NCBI GenBank assembly: GCA_015657505.1
Contig: JADLKE010000002.1
Span: forward strand, 1,934,013 to 1,998,012
Direction of reading: 5' to 3'
Length of the DNA stretch: 64,000 nucleotides
Source of the DNA: Ignavibacteria bacterium
GTDB taxonomy: Bacteria; Bacteroidota; Ignavibacteria; Tepidaquicellales; Tepidaquicellaceae
The notes beneath the pieces are model-generated. The model was not told where the DNA came from. It was given only the letters and a program-made list of their open reading frames with translations, and did no database searches. The translations under genes were made by a program, and so were the position numbers. Shown here piece after piece: positions 9,429 through 17,983 of the stretch (the stretch's first letter is position 1; each line of letters starts with the position of its first letter).

Positions 9429-9983
9429 TCAGCCCAGTTTTTCACAAATGCTGCCGAAAATTTCCTCGACCGCGCCGACTCCGTGTATCTCGATTACCTG
9501 CCCCGTACTGCCGTAATATTCGATTATCGGCTCCGTCGTTTCGATGTATATCCTGAGCCTTTTCCTTATAATCTCTTCAGTGTCGTCTTTTCTTCCGCGC
9601 TTGAGAAGCCTGCTGACGAGTTCCTCCTCATCCGCTTTGAGATAAAGTATCTCCGTGCCTCCGATTTTCATTTCCCCGAAAATTTTATCGAGCGCTTTTG
9701 CCTGGTCGAGAGTTCTCGGAAAGCCGTCGAGTATGAATCCGTCTTTTCCGCCGATGTTTTCCTTCAATGCCTGAATCACGATGCCCGTCATTATGTCGTC
9801 GGGAACGAGACCGCCTTTTTCAACTATGTTCTTTGCTTTTTTGCCGAGTTCGGTTTCTTCGTCGATTGCTTTTCTGAGGTATTCTCCTGTCGATAGGTGG
9901 AATAGATTGTACTTTTCAGCGATTAGCAGAGACTGCGTGCCCTTTCCCACACCCGGGGGACCGAAAATTATAATGTGATGCAT
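9429..9983 (-). CDS. adk: Adenylate kinase, short form
   Basis: The 184-aa protein catalyses ATP + AMP to 2 ADP. The P-loop GPPGVGKGT is at residues 8-16. The AMP-binding LSTGEYLR and the DGFPRTLDQA motif are intact. The LID is the short form (KRGRKDDTEE) and lacks the zinc-binding four-Cys insertion, which fits the short length. It starts 15 nt after the rlmN stop, so rlmN-adk are likely co-transcribed. Confidence 0.96.
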   Translation of the reverse strand: MHHIIIFGPPGVGKGTQSLLIAEKYNLFHLSTGEYLRKAIDEETELGKKAKNIVEKGGLVPDDIMTGIVIQALKENIGGKDGFILDGFPRTLDQAKALDKIFGEMKIGGTEILYLKADEEELVSRLLKRGRKDDTEEIIRKRLRIYIETTEPIIEYYGSTGQVIEIHGVGAVEEIFGSICEKLG

Positions 9984-9998
9984 AAGATAAAATTGAGA

Positions 9999-11108
9999 TT
10001 AATTCTTAACTGCCAGTTGACCGCAGGCGGCATTTATGTCCACGCCGCTGCTGCTTCTCAGGTTGACAATAACCTTCTCTTTTTTTAAACGTGCAATAAA
10101 ATCCAATAAATTTTTCGAATTTAAAAGATATTTTTCTTTGCTGTGAATTATTTTTTCATTTATTTTCTTGTTTAAAATTTCTAACGGCGGCTTGAGTTCG
10201 AAATCGACGGGATGAAACGGAATAATGTTTATATTGCTCGGTATCATCCTCTGAAGTTTCGCGAGCCTCTTAACGTCGTTGTCCGTGTCGTTCAATCCCT
10301 CGAAATATATGTATTCGTAAGTAACCTTGTTGCCCGTCTTTCTGTAAAAATACACGAGTTCGTCGTAAATTTCCGGCAGAGTGTTTTTCTTCGAGACGGG
10401 TATGAGCGTCTCGCGGAAACCCCTGTCGGTGCTGTGAAGCGAGAGAGCGAGTTTTATGTTCCTGAGATTCGGATTTGAAGAGATGTCATCGGCGAACTTC
10501 TTTATCCTACCCGCGAATCCGACCGTCGATACGGTGATTTTCCTCGATGATATCGCGAGTCCCTTTTTATCAGTCAGTATTTCGAGCGCGTCCATCAGGG
10601 GCGCGTAGTTCAGGAACGGCTCGCCCATTCCCATGAATACAAGGTTTGTAGGGATTATGCCGGTTTCCGTTATGATCCCGTAAATCTGCGAAACGATTTC
10701 GCCCGCGGTGAGATTCCTTAAAAGCCCCATCTTTCCTGTCGCGCAGAATTCGCATCCCGCGTTGCATCCCGCCTGTGTCGATACGCAGACTGTGTTTCTT
10801 CCTTCCTCTTTAATCAGAACGCTTTCAATTTTTACGTTTCTGCCCGCCGTATCGCCCGCGCCGAATAAAAATTTTTCTGTCCTGTCCTTTGAAGTCGTCG
10901 TGAGGATTTTCTCGAGAGTCTCAATTGCGAAGAAACGCGAAAGATATTCCTGAAGTTCTTTAGGCAGTCCTTTTATAAGACCGATTTCCCCGGCAAGTTT
11001 CCCGTGCACGGAAGAAAATATCTGGTCCGCTCTGAAAGCGGGGATGTCGAGTTTTCCGATTTCTTCCTTTAATGCCTGAAGTTTAAGACCGCGTAAATTC
11101 AATTTCAT
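9999..11108 (-). CDS. rlmN: Dual-specificity RNA methyltransferase RlmN
   Basis: The 369-aa radical-SAM enzyme methylates C2 of A2503 in 23S rRNA and of A37 in some tRNAs. The Fe-S cluster motif is C115-x3-C119-x2-C122 within AGCNAGCEFCATG. The methyl-carrying Cys near the C-terminus is Cys362 in NAACGQL. GMGEP and the LSLHS motif are also present. It is the first gene of a likely rlmN-adk unit. The upstream region is the large repeat-rich gap at 11.1-12.4 kb. Confidence 0.96.
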   Translation of the reverse strand: MKLNLRGLKLQALKEEIGKLDIPAFRADQIFSSVHGKLAGEIGLIKGLPKELQEYLSRFFAIETLEKILTTTSKDRTEKFLFGAGDTAGRNVKIESVLIKEEGRNTVCVSTQAGCNAGCEFCATGKMGLLRNLTAGEIVSQIYGIITETGIIPTNLVFMGMGEPFLNYAPLMDALEILTDKKGLAISSRKITVSTVGFAGRIKKFADDISSNPNLRNIKLALSLHSTDRGFRETLIPVSKKNTLPEIYDELVYFYRKTGNKVTYEYIYFEGLNDTDNDVKRLAKLQRMIPSNINIIPFHPVDFELKPPLEILNKKINEKIIHSKEKYLLNSKNLLDFIARLKKEKVIVNLRSSSGVDINAACGQLAVKN

Positions 11109-11160
11109 ACTTCAATAATATATAAAGAAAAAAAATCGATTTATAGGCGAAAGGGGGACG

Positions 11161-11237
11161 CAAGAATCAAGAATCAAGAATCAAGAATCAAGAAGCAAGA
11201 ATCAAGAAGTTAGGAGTTAGTAGTTAGTAGTTAGAAG
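11161..11237. repeat. Tandem heptanucleotide array, CAAGAAT then TTAGNAG type
   Basis: Eleven consecutive 7-mers sit in perfect register: four CAAGAAT, CAAGAAG, CAAGAAT, CAAGAAG, then TTAGGAG, TTAGTAG, TTAGTAG, TTAGAAG. It lies in the gap upstream of rlmN and runs straight into the 127-bp duplicated segment. The first family is the reverse complement of the ATTCTTG array at 23290-23401. Confidence 0.9.
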
Positions 11238-11348
11238 AGAGCAAGAGCGATTCACCACTGAGCACACTGAGGACACAGAGAAGAGCAAGAGAATTATTAG
11301 GTTAAAGAGCAAGAACATTCTGCCACGGATTAGCACAGATTTCACTGA
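11222..11348. repeat. 127-bp direct repeat, copy 1
   Basis: Bases 11222-11348 are identical to 11462-11588, an offset of exactly 240 bp. The unit starts with heptads, then carries AGAGCAAGAGC, a CACCACTGAGCACACTGAG stretch, a second AGAGCAAGAG, and CCACGGATTAGCACAG. The AGAGCAAGAG and ACTGAG/ACACAGAG modules recur at 21.3-21.5 kb and 23.0-23.3 kb. Confidence 0.95.
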
Positions 11349-11461
11349 TAAAGAGCAAGAACTTTTTCCATATCCCGCGTGAAAGAGCAGAAGATAAGGA
11401 AAAAGCGGATTATAAGAGAAAGAGCATTCACCACAGAGGAAATAAGAATCTAGTAGTTAGA

Positions 11462-11588
11462 AGTTAGTAGTTAGAAGAGAGCAAGAGCGATTCACCACTG
11501 AGCACACTGAGGACACAGAGAAGAGCAAGAGAATTATTAGGTTAAAGAGCAAGAACATTCTGCCACGGATTAGCACAGATTTCACTGA
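11462..11588. repeat. 127-bp direct repeat, copy 2
   Basis: This is a perfect copy of 11222-11348. The two copies diverge at the base after 11348/11588 (T against C). Identity over 127 bp in otherwise diverged intergenic DNA implies a recent duplication or gene conversion. No coding function is seen. Confidence 0.95.
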
Positions 11589-12384
11589 CAAAGGGAAGGG
11601 GGCTTCTACTATATTATCCGAATTTGAGAAAGAACGAATGACACGAATAGTGTCATTTAATGATACGAATGACACGAAAAGTGTCGTTTAAATTTATGTC
11701 CGGGTTGAAAAAACAGGGACATAAGTTCCGGGATTTTCAAATCGTATCAAAATAGTATCACGGCGTATCATAATCGCGAATAAGATTCTGATTTTCCAAA
11801 AGATAGCGAATGACACTCGAATGATACTTTTTTTTTCGTATCGATTTTATTTTTCCACGGAAAGAGACGAATTTCGATTGAGTTTCAATATCCTTGCGCA
11901 TAGCAACAAATTTTAATTTCGCGGCAATAAAATATTACCATACAAATATAGCGAGCGGAGGGGCGGATTGATTCAATAAATGACCGTGAGAGCCGGTAAA
12001 GCATTGATAAACAGTGAAGTTATTTCTCGCGAAATTCGTTTTCGGGGGTCAGTGATTAAGGATACATCTGCAGAAATGAGGTTTTGAAGAAGCAAGGAAA
12101 GGAAACGCGAAAATCGAAACGAAAAAAATGTTAATACGTCCTAATTATTCACTTGATATTTCGAGGTTAAATAATTAATTAACGAAAAAGAGAGCACAAC
12201 AGCATAGGGGGATATTTTATTGTTCGAATCAGAATCGGGTAATAAATCAGAACATAAGGGAAAGGCGCGCCGCATTATATCCATAATAATAAATTCATAA
12301 CAGGAAAATTTATTCACGTTTATTATTAGTTTTTTCAGTTCTGAGAATTTCGTCAACGCAGCAAGTTTGCAGATTGAATTTTAA
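11589..12384. other. Long intergenic gap with GTGTCATT/GTATCA dyads
   Basis: No credible gene is seen in these ~800 bp; the small frames on the minus strand have no family features. Two dyads sit 31 bp apart, at 11637-11657 (AATGACAC, 5-nt spacer GAATA, GTGTCATT) and 11668-11688 (AATGACAC, spacer GAAAA, GTGTCGTT). Further half-sites (TGACAC, GTATCA, GATAC) follow to about 11830. They could be operators for an unknown regulator or decayed repeats. The last ~120 bp lead into the truncated gene that follows. Confidence 0.5.
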
Positions 12385-12837
12385 TATAAGTTCATTGAAG
12401 GACTTAAAGACACGGCGCAAAGCAAGGCAGGCACAAAACAAGCCGACCGGGTAATAGCCCTCGCGTGCGGAATGTACGCGGCGAATCCCGATAAACTTGT
12501 GGAATACGGAATAAAAACGAGAAAGAAACCGGGCAAGGTTCCTCCTCCGTCGAAAACGCTCGCTTTTAAAATCGAGAACGACTCGGACGGTGAAGGCTTT
12601 GAAATAATTATGACGGCAAAGGACGACGTTGCCGATTCATACGAATGGCAAAAAGGGCAGGGGACGGACCCGAAAGACACATTCACGATACCGCCGATGA
12701 CGTTCTTCAGACAGACGTCGAAAACCGTGTTCATCGATGATGAAGTCTTAAAAGGCATCCGTTATTTCTATCGCGTACGCGCTGTAAACAGAAACGGGCA
12801 AAGACCGTGTTCCGAAGCGGTCAGCAGAGTGCAGTAA
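12385..12837 (+). pseudogene. 5'-truncated fibronectin-like domain gene, copy 1
   Basis: The open frame runs from just after a stop at 12382 to 12837 with no good start. It reads FIEGLKDTAQSKAG onward and only reaches a Met 30 codons in. The ~150 readable residues end in a domain with TFFRQTSKTVFIDD and IRYFYRVRAVNRNGQ, which looks like the last strands of a fibronectin type III-like fold. A second, more damaged copy lies at 13670-14202, so the N-terminus here is probably lost. Function is unknown. In Ignavibacteria-like genomes such short one-domain proteins are common (recollection, not checked). Confidence 0.7.
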
Positions 12838-12977
12838 CAGAGCGCGACAGAAAAATGCAGAGCAAAAAATTGCATTGGAACATCGCAGCAAAGTGCTCGG
12901 TAAAAAAATTTTGCTCGTCTCCATCTTTAAGGAATAAAATCTTTTAAAGCCATAAAAGACGTAACTCTCCTTAAAGC

Positions 12978-13012
12978 AAAAAACCGCCCGTACTTTCATT
13001 CGGCGGTTTTGT
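12978..13012 (+). terminator. Rho-independent terminator
   Basis: The stem AAAACCGCC/GGCGGTTTT with a 12-13-nt loop ends in a T-run and a GT. It lies 140 nt after the truncated gene copy 1 and before the small secreted-protein gene. The 12838-12977 stretch holds nothing else recognisable. Confidence 0.75.
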
Positions 13013-13199
13013 ATCCTTAACTTCTAAATTATTATTTACTTTTTTTAATATTTTTCTGACTTTTAATTGATTGTTAAACTTAACTGTTGTGGTTTGCATT
13101 TCCCGAGACCTCGTGATGAGTTTGACGTTTTTATAGAATTTTAATAATTTATTGATAAAGACGATTAAAACAATTAGATTAAGTTATTCTAAAAAAACT

Positions 13200-13421
13200 A
13201 TGAAAACACTAATTCTTTTTTTATTTTTAGTTCTCTCCGCGACTGTATTTAGCCAGTCTAAAGACGCAAAGACATACCAGTTGGAAAGTTACTTTGGCGA
13301 GAGGCAGAGAATAACAATAGATAAAGATTTCATTTATCTTTCGGGGCATAGACACTTCATAATTTCTACCGATTATGTTGACGGGTTTAAAAGGTATTAC
13401 GTAAGAGAGGGGAAATGTTAA
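13200..13421 (+). CDS. Small secreted protein of unknown function
   Basis: The likely 73-aa protein starts at the ATG at 13200 rather than the upstream in-frame ATG at 13152. From 13200 it begins MKTLILFLFLVLSATVFSQ, a clean signal peptide with cleavage expected after FSQ. About 55 mature residues follow (FGERQRITIDKDFIYLSGH) with no recognised family. It sits between the two copies of the decaying fibronectin-like gene. It could be intact or the start of a longer lost gene. Confidence 0.55.
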   Translation: MKTLILFLFLVLSATVFSQSKDAKTYQLESYFGERQRITIDKDFIYLSGHRHFIISTDYVDGFKRYYVREGKC

Positions 13422-13669
13422 TTGATGAATATCACGTTGCAATAATTTTAAAGAAATATAAAAGGCTGTTTAAGAGAGTATGACCCCGAAACAAAGACAT
13501 AGTAACTCGCAAAATGTACAACGATATAATGTATTTCGCATTAATCGTTTTACCGCATCACTTTTCGTTAGACCGGCGAGTTTTATGAGGAAGAATCACA
13601 ACTTGTTGAGGTTTAATTTCCTCCTGGTTCCCGGGATGATTGATGGTTTTTTGTAGAATGCTCTAAATT

Positions 13670-14202
13670 ATGAAGTCGTCGGCGGACCGGGTTGCAACGT
13701 CCGTGAAAGATACTGATGTCAACACTGAAATCACGGGACTAACGGCGGCGGTAATCAATGTATCCGAGAAACGCTCAGCCGGAATTGCGAAAAACAAGGC
13801 GTCGATAAAAATCGCCGACCGGGTAATAGACATTGCGCTCGAATATAAGCGGCGAATCCGTTAAACTTGTGGAATACGGAATTAAAAAGAGAAAGAAACC
13901 GGGCAAGGTTCCTCCGCCGACGAAACGCTTGCTTTTAAAATAGACAACGATTCGGACGGCGAAGGCTTTGAAATAATTATGACGGCAAAGGACGACGTTG
14001 CCGACTCATACGAATGGCAAAAGGGCAGGGGACGGACCCGAAAGACACATTCACGATACCAACGATGTCATTTTTCAGACAGACGTCGAAAACTGACTTC
14101 ATCGATGACGAAATCTCCAAAGGCATCCGTTACTTCTATCGCGTGCGCGCAGTAAACAGAAACAGGCAGGGACCCTGGGCGGAGGCAGCAAGGAGAGTGT
14201 AA
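13670..14202 (+). pseudogene. Frameshifted fibronectin-like domain gene, copy 2
   Basis: This copy is homologous to 12385-12837 at nucleotide level, most strikingly from GCCGACCGGGTAATAG to the final stop. Relative to copy 1 it has four single-base deletions: near 13845-13852, at CCGATAAA against CGTTAAA, in GAAAACG against GAAACG, and in the A-run of GGCAAAAAGGG. The reading frame is therefore broken four times. The 5' end here (MKSSADRVATSVKDTD) supplies the N-terminal part missing from copy 1. This is a dead gene. Confidence 0.8.
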
Positions 14203-14372
14203 TAGGCAATAATACTCATAATTCACTTAGATTGAAATTGTTTGTAATTATTTTAAGTCGCGAAGTATTTATTGCAAGCAGCTTTTTTTATCAATTTATG
14301 ATAATCATTTTAAATTAATTCGATTTATTATTTATTCGATAATTCTTTTTCAAAAAAGTTTAATATAATTTT

Positions 14373-15884
14373 ATGAAAATTCTTTTAGATACAAACATAA
14401 TTATTCATAGGGAAGCAAGTACTGTAATTAATCAAGATATTGGTCAGTTATTTAATTGGATTGATAAATTACATTACGAAAAATATATCCATCCATTGAC
14501 CGTTGACGAACTTAAAAATCATTTAGATGCAAATACGGTCAAGACAATTCAGATAAAACTTAAGAGTTATAATCTACTTAGAACCCTTTCACCGATTGAT
14601 AAAACTGTTCAAAACATTCTATCGAACAATGATAAATCTCAAAACGATAAAAATGACACTTTAATATTGAACGAATTATACAATAACAGAGTAGACATTT
14701 TAATTACTGAAGATAAAAATATACATCGAAAAGCTATCTCGCTGAACATAAGCAATAAGGTATTCAATATTAGTAATTTTTTAGATAATGTGTTGAGTGC
14801 TCATCCAAGTCTTATTGATTATAAGGTATTATCAATTAAAAAAGAGTATTTCGGCAATATCAATCTGAAGGATGAATTTTTTAACACTTTTAGGGCGCAA
14901 TATAAAAAATTTGATGAATGGTTTAATAAAAAATCGGATGAAATTGCATATATATGCCTATATGATGGAAAAATAAGAGGCTTTTTGTTTCTAAAGGTTG
15001 AAAATGAAGATGAAGTATACACGGATATAAAACCAATTTTTACTAAAAAGAAAAGGCTCAAAATTGGGACATTTAAAACGAATTTATACGGAGTTAAACT
15101 AGGTGAAAGATATCTAAAAATAATATTTGATAACGCTATTATCCAGAAGGTTGAAGAAATATATTTCACGATATTCAATGATAGCACTGAGAAAAAAGGT
15201 CTAATCAATTTAATGGAGACCTTTGGATTTAATTATTTTGGTTCCAAATCGTCTGAATCCGGGAAAGAAGAAGTATATGTTAGAAATTTTTCAAAAACAT
15301 TCAATTCTTCAAATCCGAAGTTAACATTCCCTTATATTTCAACTTTGAGTAAAATACATTTCGTGTCAATTTACCCGGCTTATCACACTGAATTATTCCC
15401 GGATTCAATTTTGAGAACTGAATCGCCGAATGATTTTGTTGAAAATAAACCACACAGAAATGCGATAAGCAAAGTGTATATATCTCATTCATTAGAAAGA
15501 GATATCAACAAATCCGATATATTGTTATTTTATATGACAGGTGGTTATTATAAAGGGGTAGTGACTACGCTTGGCATTGTTGAATCAGTAAAAGATAATC
15601 TAAAAAGTGAGACTGATTTGATAAGATGCTGTCGGGGCAAAACTGTATTGTCAGAATCGGAAATTAAAGAATTTTGGAATCGATTCGCTAAGCTTAAACC
15701 ATTTGTTATAAATTTTTTATATGTTTATTCATTGCCCAAACGATTAAATTTAAAAGAATTGATCGAAAATAAAATTATTGCAAGCGTAACAAGTATGCCG
15801 AGGGGGATATTTGAAATTAGTAAAGAACATTTTGAAGTAATATTAAATCTTTCTAAAACAGATGAAAATATTATTGTCAGTTAA
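14373..15884 (+). CDS. PIN - GNAT - PUA/EVE-like three-domain fusion protein
   Basis: In the 503-aa protein, residues 1-140 form a PIN-type nuclease domain with acidic residues in the usual places (Asp6 in LLDTNI, Glu46, Asp95 in NDTLIL, Asp114 in ITEDKN). Residues ~155-305 look like a GNAT acetyltransferase fold (KIRGFLFLKVENED, LGERYLKIIFDNA, LINLMETFGF). Residues ~355-495 (DILLFYMTGGYYKGVVTTLG) resemble a PUA-like ASCH/EVE domain. PIN domains usually cut RNA and PUA-like domains bind RNA or modified bases, so an RNA-directed effector is plausible; the function itself is inference. The gene overlaps the ASCH gene by 23 nt. It is markedly AT-rich compared with flanking housekeeping genes, suggesting transfer. 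Confidence 0.75.
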   Translation: MKILLDTNIIIHREASTVINQDIGQLFNWIDKLHYEKYIHPLTVDELKNHLDANTVKTIQIKLKSYNLLRTLSPIDKTVQNILSNNDKSQNDKNDTLILNELYNNRVDILITEDKNIHRKAISLNISNKVFNISNFLDNVLSAHPSLIDYKVLSIKKEYFGNINLKDEFFNTFRAQYKKFDEWFNKKSDEIAYICLYDGKIRGFLFLKVENEDEVYTDIKPIFTKKKRLKIGTFKTNLYGVKLGERYLKIIFDNAIIQKVEEIYFTIFNDSTEKKGLINLMETFGFNYFGSKSSESGKEEVYVRNFSKTFNSSNPKLTFPYISTLSKIHFVSIYPAYHTELFPDSILRTESPNDFVENKPHRNAISKVYISHSLERDINKSDILLFYMTGGYYKGVVTTLGIVESVKDNLKSETDLIRCCRGKTVLSESEIKEFWNRFAKLKPFVINFLYVYSLPKRLNLKELIENKIIASVTSMPRGIFEISKEHFEVILNLSKTDENIIVS

Positions 15885-16233
15885 ACCGGAATTTATTGAT
15901 AAAATATTTTGTGGTGAGAAAAAATATGAATTTAGGCGGATACTTTTTAAGCGAGATGATATAAAAATAATTGTACTTTATGCATCGTCGCCTGTAAAGA
16001 AAGTCGTTGGGGAAATACAGATTGAACACATAATCAAAGAAAAAAAGAGCTTTTTATGGGAAATTACAAAACACTATTCCGGAATATCTAAAGAATATTA
16101 TGATGAATATTTTAAGAATAAAGAATACGCATATGCCATAAAAATAAAAAAAGCTAAAAAATATAAGACTCAATTATCTTTAAAGAAGGACTATAATTTA
16201 CGATTTGCTCCTCAATCATTTATTTACTTGTAA
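15862..16233 (+). CDS. ASCH-domain protein
   Basis: The 123-aa protein is a single ASCH domain, a PUA-like fold. The N-terminal SVKPEFIDKIFCGEKKYEFRR and the central VLYASSPVKKVVGE and GISKEYYDEYF blocks are characteristic. ASCH proteins bind RNA or nucleotides, and E. coli YqfB is an ASCH amidohydrolase acting on N4-acetylcytidine. The start overlaps the PIN-GNAT fusion gene by 23 nt, so the two are translationally coupled. An ASCH protein paired with an acetyltransferase-containing PIN protein may indicate opposing or sequential actions on RNA; this is inference. Confidence 0.88.
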   Translation: MKILLSVKPEFIDKIFCGEKKYEFRRILFKRDDIKIIVLYASSPVKKVVGEIQIEHIIKEKKSFLWEITKHYSGISKEYYDEYFKNKEYAYAIKIKKAKKYKTQLSLKKDYNLRFAPQSFIYL

Positions 16234-16278
16234 TTTTTATATGAATGCTCTTGATAGATTCACTTAGTTGCTTAAAAA

Positions 16279-16479
16279 ATGTATCACGAAGAAGAGATTT
16301 TATTAATAGAGCTATGCAATCATTGCGGAGAAGATGTTTCTTTAGGCTCCGGAAGATTTGTCAATCGAATCCCTGATTTCAATGATATACTAACAAGAAT
16401 TGATAATCAACTCTTATTTCCATTGGGAGATTTTGTATGCGAAGAATGTGACGGTAATCAAACACAGGAATGCAATTAA
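16279..16479 (+). CDS. Small double-CxxC protein (zinc-ribbon-like)
   Basis: The 66-aa protein has two CxxC pairs, CNHC near residue 13 and CEEC near residue 56. This layout could bind one zinc ion. It starts 45 nt after the ASCH stop on the same strand and shares its AT-rich composition, so it may be the third gene of the PIN-GNAT/ASCH unit. No family is recognised. Confidence 0.55.
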   Translation: MYHEEEILLIELCNHCGEDVSLGSGRFVNRIPDFNDILTRIDNQLLFPLGDFVCEECDGNQTQECN

Positions 16480-16816
16480 ATAAATTTCATACATATTATT
16501 TTAAGTTCTCCTTTTGGTTTTCATATTTATTTTTATTACAAATCTAAAAAAATATCTCCCGTTTTCTAGAGAAAAATTGATTTTCCGGATTCCGGCTAAG
16601 AGTCCCGATTGAAACGAGATGCAAAGAACTCACATGTCGAAATGACAGAGAGGTGGGATTGCCTGCATAACATAATGAGGAGAAAATTATATCAAATCGA
16701 ATTTGCGATTCTCATTACCTGTTATTGTTACTATAAATTTCTAATTTTTTCTACCGATGTTTGAATTTCCTGACTTATTCTACAATATTATTGATGAAAT
16801 AACATTTGAATATTTC
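16480..16816. other. Convergent gap with a decayed dispersed repeat
   Basis: This stretch lies between convergent genes and has no gene. Around 16603-16650 the sequence TCCCGATTGAAACGAGATGC followed by AAAGAACTCACAT is a diverged copy of the palindromic repeat seen at 43959-44030 and 54272-54299. The rest is featureless AT-rich sequence. Confidence 0.5.
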
Positions 16817-17311
16817 TCATTGATTTAAGTCTTCATTCAAATAATAAATTTGGTTCCTTATATTTTTAATAATGTCATCTTGTAAATCATCAATATTGCT
16901 ATAATTAATTAAAATTGATGGTCCGATGGATTTGAAAACGTGATTTAAATAATTTAATATAATAATATATGATATAGCGCCACAATACCCACTCTCAGTC
17001 TTCATAATTCCGATAATACAATGGAATGATATGTCAACACTGATACCGGTAGTATTAACAAGAGTGAATTTTGTGTTTTCAACCGACTCATAACAACTTC
17101 TTAATATAAATGATTTATCGAAATAACTACTATATCCAGCATTATAATCTTCATAATCTAATGAGATTCTTATCGTTTTAAATGAATAATTATAATTACG
17201 AGACATATTGTTGAAACAACATTCGTTCTGTGAATGACCCAAACAAAAAACCTTCGGGCTTATATTTATGAATATATAAAAAATCAAACCTCCGAAGAAT
17301 ATATTTTTCAT
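16817..17311 (-). CDS. Hypothetical secreted protein
   Basis: The 164-aa protein has an N-terminal hydrophobic segment (MKNIFFGGLIFYIFINISPK) that looks like a signal peptide. An Asn/Ser/Tyr-rich mature part follows, with five or six cysteines. No family is recognised. It is AT-rich and co-directional with, and 59 nt downstream of, the HEPN-like gene. It is the last gene of the WYL-headed cassette. Confidence 0.6.
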   Translation of the reverse strand: MKNIFFGGLIFYIFINISPKVFCLGHSQNECCFNNMSRNYNYSFKTIRISLDYEDYNAGYSSYFDKSFILRSCYESVENTKFTLVNTTGISVDISFHCIIGIMKTESGYCGAISYIIILNYLNHVFKSIGPSILINYSNIDDLQDDIIKNIRNQIYYLNEDLNQ

Positions 17312-17370
17312 ATAATAAATTAGAATTTAATTTTATGAAAATTACATTAATCAACTATTATTGCTAAATA

Positions 17371-17976
17371 TTAGTAAGAGTCAATTTTTGGAAAGCCATT
17401 AATAACTTTTTCGTTTATTCTCTTTGCTTCTGTCTCGACAATATCAAATGCTTTTTTAAGAAAATTTATTTTTAAAATTAATTTCTCCTTTTCATTTTTG
17501 ACGTTACTTGGAATATCAAATATGTGGATATTATTATTGCTATGCACAATATCATTTCTTCTTTTTATACATTTTCTTATATCTATACTCATTTTAAAGG
17601 AATTATCCTTGAACACATCTCCGAGAAATTTATACCAATTCTCATAATTTGTTTTCAAGATATTTGACATATATCCAATATGATTAACATTGTACTGATT
17701 AATTATTTCTCCTATTGTGAATTTAATATATTCCTCAAAATATATCATCAAATTAAGAAAAATCAATTTTACTAGTTCATCATTTAAATTATCCAAAGTA
17801 ATATCTTTCTCATTTTCATCTTGTCGAATATAAAAAATAGTATTATTTCTTAGGAAGTCCGGATATTGATCCAATAATTGAATGCCTTCATTTATTAATG
17901 TATTTAAATAATTTGATGTAACTTTTAAAGTATTGATTTTTAATTCGAAAAGATAATATGGTCTTGTGTGTTTCAT
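17371..17976 (-). CDS. HEPN-like protein of unknown function
   Basis: I chose the Met at 17976 (201 aa, MKHTRPYYLF) because an earlier Met at 18036 would overlap the preceding gene by 53 nt. The protein is helical and contains RRNDIVHSNNN (residues 139-149), an R-x4-H motif like that of HEPN ribonuclease domains, preceded by a long helix with YFEEYIKFTIGEI. HEPN proteins are frequent RNA-cutting effectors in toxin-antitoxin and phage-defence loci. Catalytic activity here is inference. It is AT-rich and belongs to the cassette controlled by the upstream WYL regulator. Confidence 0.6.
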   Translation of the reverse strand: MKHTRPYYLFELKINTLKVTSNYLNTLINEGIQLLDQYPDFLRNNTIFYIRQDENEKDITLDNLNDELVKLIFLNLMIYFEEYIKFTIGEIINQYNVNHIGYMSNILKTNYENWYKFLGDVFKDNSFKMSIDIRKCIKRRNDIVHSNNNIHIFDIPSNVKNEKEKLILKINFLKKAFDIVETEAKRINEKVINGFPKIDSY

Positions 17977-17983
17977 AAAATTT

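Noticed and set aside
11161-11237. Possible CRISPR or VNTR coding repeat
   Set aside because: Seven-base units not divisible by three, no open frame through them, no spacers.
12141-12356. 71-codon minus-strand frame in the 12-kb gap
   Set aside because: No start signal, no homology features, biased AT-rich filler composition.
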